Assembly: GCF_003633615.1 (NCBI RefSeq)
Contig: NZ_RBKU01000001.1
Location: 4,030,001 to 4,094,000 of the forward strand
Direction: 5' to 3'
Length of the DNA stretch: 64,000 nucleotides
DNA from: Mucilaginibacter gracilis
GTDB taxonomy: Bacteria > Bacteroidota > Bacteroidia > Sphingobacteriales > Sphingobacteriaceae
Under the pieces are notes generated by a model that saw only the letters and a program-made list of their open reading frames with translations, had not been told where the DNA came from and ran no database searches. The translations under genes were made by a program, and so were the position numbers. Shown here one piece after another: positions 52,162-61,039 of the stretch. Each line of letters begins with the position of its first letter. Within the stretch, counting starts at the first letter, position 1.

Positions 52162-52180
52162 GGTGCGTAATTCGGTGCGT
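52162..52180. repeat. candidate integrase arm-type sites, right end
   Basis: GGTGCGTAA followed by TTCGGTGCGT (52171-52180), the same decamer as at the left end of the island, in direct orientation with 21222-21231. Confidence 0.55.
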
Positions 52181-52239
52181 AAGCCTTTATCCCACTTATA
52201 AGACATTGGTTATCAACCCCATTTAGAGGTGTTACAAAA

Positions 52240-52253
52240 CCCTAACTCTCCGC
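52240..52253. other. attR core (14-bp direct repeat) with native tRNA 3' tail
   Basis: CCCTAACTCTCCGC identical to attL. It continues with CA, so discriminator G (52252) is followed by CCA at 52253-52255, the tail the intact tRNA-Ser gene would encode. Confidence 0.85.
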
Positions 52254-52266
52254 CACCAAAACAAAG

Positions 52267-52300
52267 AAAAGCTCATTACATAACGTAGTGAGCTTTTTTT
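52267..52300 (+). terminator. original tRNA-Ser terminator, displaced by the island
   Basis: AAAAGCTCATTAC pairs with GTAGTGAGCTTTT (one wobble), then a T-run. It now follows attR instead of the tRNA gene. Confidence 0.85.
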
Positions 52301-52481
52301 ATGCCTGAAAATAATTGAGGTGCCTTTTAAACAGCCAATCGATTTTCATGTCGATAGATGTTGTACTCTCAGCCAAAACATATAATTTATAAAATGTGAC
52401 TGGCAAATGCGTTGTTTTAAAGCAACCTCATGATAAAAAACTGCGTACCTATTAGTAAAAGTTATTGTAAACATTAAAACT

Positions 52482-53003
52482 ATGAAAAAGAACATCCATC
52501 AATCTATTGTACTATTGTTTATTGGTTTATTTGTACTGGTTTTGGCCGGTAGCACCTGGAAAGTGAAAGGCGATGAAGCCGTGGTTGAATTTACAGGCGG
52601 CAAAATCAGCGGTTCTTTTAAAGGGCTTAAGGCCGATATTGTGTTTGATAAAGAGCATCCCGAACAGGCTAAAATTTCGGCATCTATAGAAGTGCCGACT
52701 ATTGCTACCGGCTTTTTTTTGAAGAATAGCCACGCTAAAGATGCTTTAGGTGCAGATGAGCATCCCCAAATAAAGTTTTCTTCAACATCGGTTAGCAAAG
52801 CCGGTGATGCTTATCTGGCAAAAGGTAATCTTACCATGAAGGGTGCTACCAAACCGGTTACCATCCGCTTTACGTTTGATGATAAAGGTAATCAGGGTGT
52901 ATTTAAAGGAAGCTTTAAAGTTATTCCTAAAGAGTTTGGTGTAGATAGAGCGGGTACTCCCGATGAGGTTACAGTTAATTTAACTGTACCGGTTACCAAA
53001 TGA
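52482..53003 (+). CDS. YceI-family lipid-binding protein
   Basis: 173 aa. N-terminal signal/anchor helix (IVLLFIGLFVLVLAGS) then the YceI lipocalin-like fold: FTGGKISGSFKGLKADIVFD, ASIEVPTIATG, NSHAKDALGADEHPQIKFSSTSV and GNLTMKGATKPVTIRFTF. These proteins bind isoprenoid or other lipids in the periplasm. The conserved LxADEHPxIxF block is complete. It stands alone, first core gene after the island. Confidence 0.92.
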   Translation: MKKNIHQSIVLLFIGLFVLVLAGSTWKVKGDEAVVEFTGGKISGSFKGLKADIVFDKEHPEQAKISASIEVPTIATGFFLKNSHAKDALGADEHPQIKFSSTSVSKAGDAYLAKGNLTMKGATKPVTIRFTFDDKGNQGVFKGSFKVIPKEFGVDRAGTPDEVTVNLTVPVTK

Positions 53004-53163
53004 TAAGTGCTTTGCCAATAGCAGCAAAAGCTGATGATTATAGGAAGGTGTTAGCTCAATAATATCTTCCTATAATTTTTCCTCATTCAGGAACGTTGAT
53101 CTCGACAGCGAATACTCCAGCTACCTTCTTAGCTGATAATTTAACTTTCGCAGAGTAACGTTG

Positions 53164-54462
53164 TTAGTGTTTAGGCGATGAACCCACATTCCAGGTTACC
53201 CCAACTGCAACACCGGTAGATTGTAGCTTAACCTGGCTGTAACCAATATTGGTAAGCGGTACTTTAAGATAAGGCTGTACGTTAAGGCTAAATTTAGCAT
53301 TGATTTGACGCTGATAGGTAACATCAAGGTTTAGCACACCCAAAAAGTATTTGTTTTTGTTCGCTATATTATATTCAACTGGGCCGGCTGTATTGGCGTA
53401 TTCGTAATTATAATGGTAGTTTTCGCGCAGCATAAAGTACGATGATAAACCAGAGCCTATGCTAAATTTATTTTTGTATTTATTGTAAAACTGGTAATCT
53501 ACGTTAATAGGTATATCTAAAACTTTACAGTTAGCACTCACACTTTCGGGATTGGTACTAAATCGATAGTTAGTATGATAATTACCAAAATCCGTCATAT
53601 AGGGTTTATTTGAGTATAAAGCACCTGTACTGATAGTGAATTTTTTACTCACACCAACAGAGAACAGTATACCCACATTGGTGCCAACTTTGCTGTTTTG
53701 AAACGAACTGCTAACAGCGTTAATATCCGGCGAAGCCAATACCGTAATAGCTAAATTGGGATGGAAAGAACCCGTTTTTTTAATAGTGGGTTTGTTTTTA
53801 CCAACCAGCGTATTAACTATTGGTTTAAGCGTAGCCATAGGTAATTTACCATTGGCTAATTCACTATTCATATCGGGCAGATTAATGGATGGCAGGTTTG
53901 CCGAGAGTAAGTTGCTGTTACTTACTTGCAAAATATCAATATGGCCTGCATTGTCAGTTTGGTTTGGCTGCTGATAGCTATCAGAATACCTGTTGTTTAA
54001 GTGCGCATTATAGGCGAAGTTTTTATTTAACAGTGATCTATTCCGTATTCTGGATGCGCCTGCTTTTTGGCTCGTATTATTGCTGTTGTTGATTTTATTG
54101 GAGCTGTTAGCTGTACTGTTATTTGTAAGCAAGGGTTGGCCGGCGCGGGCGGTGGCAGTAACAGTTACAGTGTCTAACTTTCTACCATTACCACTAACAG
54201 GTTTGTTTACATGAGTGATTTTATCAGTAACGTGGGTATTATGTTTATTGCCTATGAATAACCAACCTAAAGCTAAAATAAGTAAAGCGGCTACGCTACC
54301 CAATATTGGCAGCCAAAAGATAATTCCGCGGCGTTTTTTGTTTTTATCCAGCAGGGCCTCCATGGCATCCCAATCGTCATCACGGAAATTAGTATCCCGG
54401 GTAGGGTTTTCAAGTCCCTTCCTGAATAATTCGTCTAATTCCTTTTCTCTCTCTGTTCTCAT
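53164..54462 (-). CDS. membrane-anchored beta-barrel-like protein coupled to an ECF sigma factor
   Basis: 432 aa. A short cytoplasmic N-terminus (DDDWDAMEALLDKNKKRRG) and one membrane helix (IIFWLPILGSVAALLILALGWLFIG) resemble Bacteroidota anti-sigma proteins. A Ser/Asn/Lys-rich linker precedes a C-terminal ~200-residue beta-rich domain of the outer-membrane beta-barrel-like type (NVGILFSVGVSKKFTISTGALYSNKPY ... VAVGVTWNVGSSPKH). ATG overlaps the sigma stop (TAATG), so the two are coupled. A role as regulator of that sigma factor is likely. Confidence 0.8.
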   Translation of the reverse strand: MRTEREKELDELFRKGLENPTRDTNFRDDDWDAMEALLDKNKKRRGIIFWLPILGSVAALLILALGWLFIGNKHNTHVTDKITHVNKPVSGNGRKLDTVTVTATARAGQPLLTNNSTANSSNKINNSNNTSQKAGASRIRNRSLLNKNFAYNAHLNNRYSDSYQQPNQTDNAGHIDILQVSNSNLLSANLPSINLPDMNSELANGKLPMATLKPIVNTLVGKNKPTIKKTGSFHPNLAITVLASPDINAVSSSFQNSKVGTNVGILFSVGVSKKFTISTGALYSNKPYMTDFGNYHTNYRFSTNPESVSANCKVLDIPINVDYQFYNKYKNKFSIGSGLSSYFMLRENYHYNYEYANTAGPVEYNIANKNKYFLGVLNLDVTYQRQINAKFSLNVQPYLKVPLTNIGYSQVKLQSTGVAVGVTWNVGSSPKH

Positions 54463-55097
54463 TACCGGATACTCCTGTTAAAAAATTCTCTGATCTGCGT
54501 GGTATTAATTGCCACTACCGAAGAGTAATTGAGGCCTTTATAGTTAGTGGCATTGTTCCCTTGTGCATCGGCATCAAGTATCATCTGCTTTAATTTTTGC
54601 CTGGCCTTATGCAGGTTTGATTTGGATGTGCCTGCGTTAATATTTAGCATCACGCCAATTTCGTCGTGCGTGTAACCTTCAACTGCAAATAAATTAAACA
54701 CGGTACGGTACGCTTGCGGCAGGCGCTGAATCATGTTCAGCAGGTCGTCGTAGTTTAATTTTCTATCTGGCAGTTCTCCATCGGTTAAATGCTCGGCCTT
54801 GTCCAGATCTTCGGCGTAAGCCATTTTTAGGTTCGACCTGTAATAGTCAATCGAAGTATTCATCATTATCCTGCCGAGCCATGCTTTAAAGGGTCTTTCG
54901 GTATCATATTTGTCAATATTGGTAAATACCTTAAAAAAGCCCTGGTTCATCACATCGGCTGCTTCATCGCGGTTGCCCGCATAACGCAAACATATACCCA
55001 TAGCAAAGCCATAAAATGCCTTATAGAGCAATTTCTGACCTTTACGGTCGTGCTTTTTACAGTCGATGATCAGTTGATGAAACTCTTGTTCAGTCAT
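54462..55097 (-). CDS. ECF-type RNA polymerase sigma factor
   Basis: 211 aa. Region 2 is YAGNRDEAADVMNQGFFKVFTNIDKYDTERPFKAWLGRIMMNTSIDYYR. Region 4 is IQRLPQAYRTVFNLFAVEGYTHDEIGVMLNINAGTSKSNLHKARQKLKQM, the HTH that reads the -35 element. No region 3 is present. It is transcribed divergently from the polysaccharide cluster and shares a TAATG junction with the presumed anti-sigma gene. Confidence 0.92.
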   Translation of the reverse strand: MTEQEFHQLIIDCKKHDRKGQKLLYKAFYGFAMGICLRYAGNRDEAADVMNQGFFKVFTNIDKYDTERPFKAWLGRIMMNTSIDYYRSNLKMAYAEDLDKAEHLTDGELPDRKLNYDDLLNMIQRLPQAYRTVFNLFAVEGYTHDEIGVMLNINAGTSKSNLHKARQKLKQMILDADAQGNNATNYKGLNYSSVVAINTTQIREFFNRSIR

Positions 55098-55349
55098 GTA
55101 GGCTGTGATATCTTTTGCAATATAAAATCAAACCTTTTTAGCATTACGCGGTAAAATACCAAATAGTTGCCTTAATGCTATAAAAAATTAAAAATATTAT
55201 TAATTAATTGATAATAAGTTGTTTTATTGGGATAATTATTGATGTACCTGGTATTTAACTAAAGTTAAATTAAATATTGTTGTATTTAAGCAACCATTTA
55301 TGGCTGGCCATCGTGATGGATTATAATTACTCACTAACCCAAAGTTTTT

Positions 55350-56150
55350 ATGATCCCTGTATCGGTGGTTATTATAACATTGAACGAGGCCCACATTGTT
55401 GGCCAAACCATTGCAAAGGCGCAATTGATAAGTAATGATATTGTTGTTATTGATAATGGCAGTACAGATGATACCGTGCAGATTGCACGCCGAAACGGCT
55501 GCCGTGTTTACCAAAAAGCATGGGACGGCTACGGTGCCAATAAAAACAAAGGAATTGAACTGGCCGAATACGATTGGATATTGAGTTTAGATGCAGATGA
55601 GATACCTGATGACAAGTTGATAGCAAGCCTGCATCAACTTGTACTATGCGATTGTAATCAGGTATATGATATCAAATTCAGATCGTACATTGGAAAAAAA
55701 CAGGTGCGATTTGGGAAATGGGGCAGAGATCACCACGTAAGGTTGTTTAACCGTACGCAGGTAAAATGGATGGCCGCCCAGGTACACGAAACTTTACTGA
55801 TACCAAAAGGAGTAAAACGCGAGCGCATTAAAGGGAATATTCACCATTATTCGGTTAAAGATGTTGCCGAACTGCAAACTAAATCCGAAACCTATGCTGC
55901 CCTCAATGCCGTAAAATACTATGGGGAAGGCAAGGAAGCAAGTATGCTTAAACTTTACGTTTCGCCGGTGTTTAACTTTATAAAAAATTACTTATTTTGC
56001 TTAGGCTTTTTGGATGGGAAGGCCGGTTGGCAAATAGCTAGAACTACCTTTAAGCATACCCATTTAAAATACTTATTACTGCAAAAAATGAACAACAGCA
56101 AGGTAGCGAAAAAGGTATACATCCAAAAAAAGTTTGCTATAGAGTATTAA
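55350..56150 (+). CDS. family 2 glycosyltransferase (WaaE/KdtX-like)
   Basis: 266 aa. GT-A fold start IPVSVVIITLNEAHIVGQTI, IVVIDNGSTDDTVQIAR, then the metal-binding DAD of LSLDADEIPDD. The RFGKWGRDHHVRLFNRTQVKW segment is typical of the LPS-core glycosyltransferase subfamily. It probably adds a sugar to a cell-surface glycan. First gene of the polysaccharide cluster, 48 bp before the flippase. Confidence 0.92.
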   Translation: MIPVSVVIITLNEAHIVGQTIAKAQLISNDIVVIDNGSTDDTVQIARRNGCRVYQKAWDGYGANKNKGIELAEYDWILSLDADEIPDDKLIASLHQLVLCDCNQVYDIKFRSYIGKKQVRFGKWGRDHHVRLFNRTQVKWMAAQVHETLLIPKGVKRERIKGNIHHYSVKDVAELQTKSETYAALNAVKYYGEGKEASMLKLYVSPVFNFIKNYLFCLGFLDGKAGWQIARTTFKHTHLKYLLLQKMNNSKVAKKVYIQKKFAIEY

Positions 56151-56198
56151 CTTGATGAAACAGCCCCCTCTCGCTATCAGCAAAATGCGGTTTAATAA

Positions 56199-57611
56199 AT
56201 GAAAGGTAAACTGCTGCAAAACCTTTCGGCTAACTCTGTTCAGCTTATTGTTAATCAATTGTTCGGGGTAGTTATTTTTTTCGTACTCTCTGCCCATTTG
56301 GATAAGCAAAACTTCGGGCAGCTCAACTTAGTGTTGGCCATGTTGTTGGCCATATTTAATGTGCTTTCTTTCGGTATCGACCAGGTTATTGTTCGTAAAA
56401 TAGCCGCTGGCGACGATGCGGAATCGTTATTATCAAGCTACCTTTTTCATGTGATTATAACGGGTGCGTTATTTTATGCTATTCTGTTCCTGCTCCATTA
56501 TTTTGATCCGCAATTATTAGGTGGCAATGCGTTGTTATTATTAATAGGGGCAGGAAAGCTGATGATCTTTTTTTCTATGCCATTCAAGCAGTTATCGGCA
56601 GGTTTTGAGCAATTTAAACTGTTATCGGTAATGTCGGTAATTTCTAATATCATCCGCGGAGGCGCATTGCTAATTTTGGGATGGCTGCACCAGGTTAACA
56701 TCAATAGTGTGATCATCGTATTTATAGCAGGCGATTTTGCCGAACTGATTTTGAGTATTGTTCTTTTCCAGTGCCACTCGCTTATAAGTATTAAAATTAA
56801 ACCCGATGTTAAAGCCTATAGGGTGTTGCTTAAACAATCTTTTCCGCAGGTTGGCGTAGTAATATTTACCTCCGCATTGGCGCGTTTCGATTGGATATTT
56901 ATCGGCCTCATGGTATCTGCGGCAAAACTTGCCGATTATAGCTTTGCCTATAAAATATTTGAGATGAGTACTTTGCCATTATTGGCCCTGGCTCCGTTAC
57001 TTGTGCCACGCCTTACACGGCTGTTAAAAAGCGGCCAGCTATCTATTAGCAAAATGCAACTGCTGTTGCGGATGGAAATGGTGGTATCTATTTTGATAGC
57101 GCTTGTTTTGTACCTGGTATGGTCGCCATTGGTTGATTGGTTAACTGCGGGGAGATATGGTGCGGTAAATTCAGTAACTATCCTTATCCTGGCTATGTGC
57201 ATGCCTTTTTTGTACATCAATAATTACTTATGGAGCATTAGTTTTGCGCAGGGCAGGTTAAAAATGATCTTCGGGATTATCATGATAACCTTTGTTGTAA
57301 ATTTAGTTGGAGACGTTTTACTCATCCCATTATATAAAAGCGACGGCGCGGCACTTGCTTATCTGTTAGCCATGCTGGTTCAATTGATGATGTATCTGGT
57401 TAAAACTGATTTGAAAGAACTACGTAGAAGTTGGCGGCCCTTATTTATTTGTTTGTTATGCGCTATAACAAGTGGCATAATGGCACGCTATCTTTTCCAA
57501 AATGTTTGGCTTATTCTTTTATCTGCCATTATGATGTATTTGATAATGCTGTTGCCATTAAAGCAAATCCGCCTTGGCGATTGGCAAATCATCAAACACG
57601 CTTTAAGCTAA
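56199..57611 (+). CDS. Wzx-like polysaccharide flippase
   Basis: 470 aa with twelve or more membrane helices. N-terminal NLSANSVQLIVNQLFGVVIFFVLSAHLDKQNFGQLNLVLAM is typical of the MATE/polysaccharide biosynthesis (MviN/Wzx) family. A positively charged spacing between helices fits flipping of lipid-linked oligosaccharides. Between a glycosyltransferase and a Wzy-like polymerase, it completes a Wzx/Wzy-dependent pathway. Confidence 0.9.
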   Translation: MKGKLLQNLSANSVQLIVNQLFGVVIFFVLSAHLDKQNFGQLNLVLAMLLAIFNVLSFGIDQVIVRKIAAGDDAESLLSSYLFHVIITGALFYAILFLLHYFDPQLLGGNALLLLIGAGKLMIFFSMPFKQLSAGFEQFKLLSVMSVISNIIRGGALLILGWLHQVNINSVIIVFIAGDFAELILSIVLFQCHSLISIKIKPDVKAYRVLLKQSFPQVGVVIFTSALARFDWIFIGLMVSAAKLADYSFAYKIFEMSTLPLLALAPLLVPRLTRLLKSGQLSISKMQLLLRMEMVVSILIALVLYLVWSPLVDWLTAGRYGAVNSVTILILAMCMPFLYINNYLWSISFAQGRLKMIFGIIMITFVVNLVGDVLLIPLYKSDGAALAYLLAMLVQLMMYLVKTDLKELRRSWRPLFICLLCAITSGIMARYLFQNVWLILLSAIMMYLIMLLPLKQIRLGDWQIIKHALS

Positions 57612-57718
57612 TTTATCATCATCTGCCGTGCTTGCACAGGCAACCAATCTATTTTTCGGCACGTAACTATGATGTTGAACGGTATCAATAACAATACCGT
57701 TAGCCAGCTTAGATTGTT

Positions 57719-59380
57719 ATGGGTATTCAAACAAAAATTAAGGATCTGAAACAATATACCACTTTGGTAGATTGGAAGCTACTTGCTTTTTTGGTGCTTT
57801 TTTTGGATGTTAAGATAGCGATTAAAATAATGGCCCTCATGTTGATTTATTTGCTTCAGTTTGATTTTAAACTGGGTTTTAGCTTTAAAAATTCGAGACT
57901 ACCGCTGTTTTATCTCATTGCCATTGCAATTTCTATTATAAATTGGATAATTTATAAGGGCTATGCCAGCATTAATTACAATGTTGTTTTTTTAACCGGG
58001 ATAGGCTTTTGGCTACTTTGTGTATTGGCTATTCATCAGGTTAAATTATCGGTAGAGCGTAATGAGCCTGCTGTTGTTCATCGTACTATTTTGCTGTTTT
58101 TTATACTCAATGCAGTTGTTTCGGGTTTAACGTTGCTTAATATAATCTGTGAGATACATACCATTAACCCATACCGGTACCAGGGTAACTATCAAAAATA
58201 CTTTATCGGTACCGGCGATTATATTAAGGGCATTACTTTCGATGTATCTACCACCAATGCGGTGCTTAACGCTTTTGGCGTAATTTATTTTTTAAGCCGC
58301 AAAAATGTAGTAATGGTGTTGGCTTGTATGGCTGTATTACTGCTAACCGGAAGTAATACCATTAACTTGATGCTGGTGGGTATACTAACACTTTTGTTTA
58401 TTGTAAAAAGCACCCTCGATCAAAAAAGTGTGATTGTAATTTGCCTGATGTTACTGGCAGTTTTTATGTTTAAAATATCACCACAAAACGATGATTATAT
58501 TTTTAAAACCTATTACCGCTTACACTTCCATAAAAAATATGACGACCGCTTATTTGTTGTCCACACCATCCCGGTCACACAAAAACCCGATAGTGTATTA
58601 TCTCCCGATGAGCGGAAACAAAAAATAGCGAAACTATACCTGGATAGTATAAAAAAACCGGTTTTTAATTTAGATGTTAAAAAGCAATTTATAAATAGTT
58701 CAACCACTGCCGCAGAGGTAACTAAGCCCGATATTCCTGTTCCAAGCATTCATACCGCGCCGTTTCAGCATGTTGATGCTTTAAGCCCTGAGAAACAAAG
58801 GCTGCTTGATTTTGTAAAAGCCCACCAATATAGTTTGCCAACTGCTAGCTTGCAAAGTATTAAACCATCGGCAACGCCGGGTAAAGTTGTAGCTTTAGGG
58901 CAAACATTAAGCTTTTTACAACATTATCCCCAAAAGGCATTAACCGGAAATGGTATAGGTAACTTTTCCTCAAAGTTGGCTTTTAAAGTTACCGGTTTAG
59001 GAAATTCGGGTGGCTTTCCGGCTAAATATGATTATATCAATCCGCTTTTTTTAACAAACCATTTAGATGTTTACCTCAATTTTTTTAGTCGGGCCGATGG
59101 TTTCCATTCGTTGATCAATAGTCCCAATTCGGTGTACGACCAGTTGCTTAGTGAATACGGACTGATTGGTTTACTAGCCTTTGCCATTTATTATTTAGGT
59201 TACTTTTTAAAGCATTATAAAAGTATGAGTTACGGCGTTGCGCTGATGTTATTAATGTGCGGTGTATTTTTTATTGATTACTGGTTTGAGCAGCTCTCGG
59301 TGATCGTTTTTTTTGAATTGTTAATGCTGGTTGATATTAAACAACCGGCACCTAAAACTTTAAGTTATGCCAAGCAATAA
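57719..59380 (+). CDS. Wzy-like O-antigen/exopolysaccharide polymerase
   Basis: 553 aa. About ten membrane helices, with a long soluble loop (~270-420) containing SPDERKQKIAKLYLDSI and a later FLQHYPQKALTGNGIGNFSSKLAFK of the Wzy_C/O-antigen ligase region. The GNGIGNF motif and YDQLLSEYGLIGLLAF match Wzy polymerases and ligases. The large loop is longer than usual. Its stop overlaps the next gene by 14 bp. Confidence 0.85.
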   Translation: MGIQTKIKDLKQYTTLVDWKLLAFLVLFLDVKIAIKIMALMLIYLLQFDFKLGFSFKNSRLPLFYLIAIAISIINWIIYKGYASINYNVVFLTGIGFWLLCVLAIHQVKLSVERNEPAVVHRTILLFFILNAVVSGLTLLNIICEIHTINPYRYQGNYQKYFIGTGDYIKGITFDVSTTNAVLNAFGVIYFLSRKNVVMVLACMAVLLLTGSNTINLMLVGILTLLFIVKSTLDQKSVIVICLMLLAVFMFKISPQNDDYIFKTYYRLHFHKKYDDRLFVVHTIPVTQKPDSVLSPDERKQKIAKLYLDSIKKPVFNLDVKKQFINSSTTAAEVTKPDIPVPSIHTAPFQHVDALSPEKQRLLDFVKAHQYSLPTASLQSIKPSATPGKVVALGQTLSFLQHYPQKALTGNGIGNFSSKLAFKVTGLGNSGGFPAKYDYINPLFLTNHLDVYLNFFSRADGFHSLINSPNSVYDQLLSEYGLIGLLAFAIYYLGYFLKHYKSMSYGVALMLLMCGVFFIDYWFEQLSVIVFFELLMLVDIKQPAPKTLSYAKQ

Positions 59381-60320
59381 CCCGGCTATAACCGTTTTAA
59401 TGCCGGCTTATAATGCCGGTAAATATATTGCAGAGGCCATTGCATCGGTACTGCAGCAAAGCTTTGTGAATTTTGAATTGTTGATTGTTAACGACGGCTG
59501 TACCGACGATACAGCTGAGGTGGTGCGCTCGTTTTCGGATGATCGGATAGTAGTTATTAAACAACCCAATGGCGGCGTAGCCGCGGCATTAAATACCGGC
59601 CTAAAACATGCGAAAGCAAACTATGTAGCACGTTTTGATGCAGATGACATTTGCCATCCCAAACGGTTAGAAACCCAATACCAGTTTATGCTGGCCAATC
59701 CCGAGTATCATATCATCGGTTCGGCTGCCAATTATGTAGATAAAAATGGTGTTTATGTATTTAACTATCAACCTCCCGGCCATAGTAACGAGCAATTACA
59801 GCAATTGGCTTACGCAAATTGCCCCTTTATTCATTCTACCGTATTTTATAAAAAGGATGTAGTTATTAGCGCCGGCGGTTATAACGTAAACGCACTGGGT
59901 TTTGAAGATCATTTGTTATGGCGAAACATTGGCACTAAAGGCAAGCTATTTAACTTTTCGCAATCTTTAATTAAAGTACGGCTCAACCCAGAATCTGTAA
60001 CTATAGATGAAAGTTGGTGTACCCCAAGATTTAGAGAACTGAAGTATCACATCTTGGAAAAAGGTTACATCACACCAGTTGAAGGGAACGAGCTACAACA
60101 AATTAGCAAATCTCAATATAAACCTCAAATAAAACAGGGTGCCTATTACGTGCTGCTTGCTAAGAAGTTTTTGTGGAACAATCACCAACCCGCCAAGGCA
60201 CGTGAAAATTTGAAAGCGGTAATACAGGTTAACCGCTTCGGCGGCACGAGTTATGCGCTGTTTCTGCTCTCTTTTTTACCGAAGGGGCTACTATTGAGAC
60301 TTTACAATATTATTAAATAG
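59367..60320 (+). CDS. family 2 glycosyltransferase
   Basis: 317 aa. PAITVLMPAYNAGKYIAEAI and LLIVNDGCTDDTAEVV define the GT-A fold; ARFDADDICHPKRL holds the DxD motif and GFEDHLLW the later acceptor-site acid. Helical C-terminal half. It overlaps the polymerase gene by 14 bp and precedes the acetyltransferase by 2 bp, so it is part of the same operon. Confidence 0.92.
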   Translation: MPSNNPAITVLMPAYNAGKYIAEAIASVLQQSFVNFELLIVNDGCTDDTAEVVRSFSDDRIVVIKQPNGGVAAALNTGLKHAKANYVARFDADDICHPKRLETQYQFMLANPEYHIIGSAANYVDKNGVYVFNYQPPGHSNEQLQQLAYANCPFIHSTVFYKKDVVISAGGYNVNALGFEDHLLWRNIGTKGKLFNFSQSLIKVRLNPESVTIDESWCTPRFRELKYHILEKGYITPVEGNELQQISKSQYKPQIKQGAYYVLLAKKFLWNNHQPAKARENLKAVIQVNRFGGTSYALFLLSFLPKGLLLRLYNIIK

Positions 60321-60322
60321 CC

Positions 60323-61039
60323 ATGCTGAAACGATATCTGAATAAAATGATTAGCACCTGGAAGGGTTTTGATTATCAAATAGATAAGCGTGTTCCTATG
60401 TACTACATTATTTTATTGGTATTGAATAGGTGTATGATGTTAGTTAATGGTTACCTAAGCGGTATTAGCAATAAAGGGTTGTTCTTTCTATCGCGAAAAG
60501 CCAAAGTTAAGGCGCGGTTTAAATTAAAGGTTGGCCGTTCGGTTAGTATAGCCGATGGATGTTTGATAGATGCGCTTTCGGAAAAAGGAATCCGGTTAGG
60601 TAACAATGTAGCTATGGGAATTAATACCCGGATAGAAGGTACCGGTAACTTACAGGTATTGGGTAAAGGCATGCGCGTAGGCAACAATGTAGGTTTAGGC
60701 TACGATAGTTTTTATGGTTGCTCTGGCGGAATAACGATTGGCGATGATACCATCATTGGTAATTATGTGAGCTTCCACTCCGAGAACCATGTGTTTAATA
60801 GTTTGGAAAAGCCTATACGCTTACAAGGAGTGAGCCATAGAGGCATAACAATAGGGAAAAACTGCTGGATAGGAGCCAAGGTAACTGTACTGGATGGCGT
60901 GGTGATGGAAGATGGTTGTATTATAGCCGCCGGTGCAGTTTTAAAAGCAGGCGTATATGGGGCCAACAATATTTATGGCGGTGTACCCGCAAAATTGATC
61001 CGTTACCGGGAAGAAATGGAGGTGTATAGTGGGCAATAA
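60323..61039 (+). CDS. hexapeptide-repeat acetyltransferase (WbbJ-like)
   Basis: 238 aa. The C-terminal 160 residues form a left-handed beta helix of I/V-G-x-x-x repeats (IRLGNNVAMGINTRI, LGKGMRVGNNVGLGY, ITIGDDTIIGNYVSFHSENH). The catalytic His is in SFHSENHVF, and ITIGKNCWIGAKVTVLDGV is the CoA-binding region. It probably O-acetylates a sugar of the surface polysaccharide. It overlaps the next gene by 11 bp. Confidence 0.92.
   Translation: MLKRYLNKMISTWKGFDYQIDKRVPMYYIILLVLNRCMMLVNGYLSGISNKGLFFLSRKAKVKARFKLKVGRSVSIADGCLIDALSEKGIRLGNNVAMGINTRIEGTGNLQVLGKGMRVGNNVGLGYDSFYGCSGGITIGDDTIIGNYVSFHSENHVFNSLEKPIRLQGVSHRGITIGKNCWIGAKVTVLDGVVMEDGCIIAAGAVLKAGVYGANNIYGGVPAKLIRYREEMEVYSGQ

Larger units (their letters stand above)
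21097..52253. mobile_element. integrative and mobilizable island inserted in tRNA-Ser 3' end
   Basis: About 31.2 kb bounded by a 14-bp direct repeat, CCCTAACTCTCCGC, at 21097-21110 (tRNA 3' end) and 52240-52253. A tyrosine integrase lies directly inside the left end, and TTCGGTGCGT repeats lie at both ends. It contains MobC and relaxase genes but no type IV secretion genes, so it is best called an integrative and mobilizable element. The cargo includes two candidate defence operons, a toxin tip with probable immunity gene, a tandem-recombinase module, and a SusC/SusD uptake locus. Confidence 0.85.

Noticed and set aside
52240-52255. Second tRNA-Ser at the right end of the island
   Set aside because: Only the 14-bp 3' end plus CCA is present; the rest of the tRNA is missing, so it is the attR scar.
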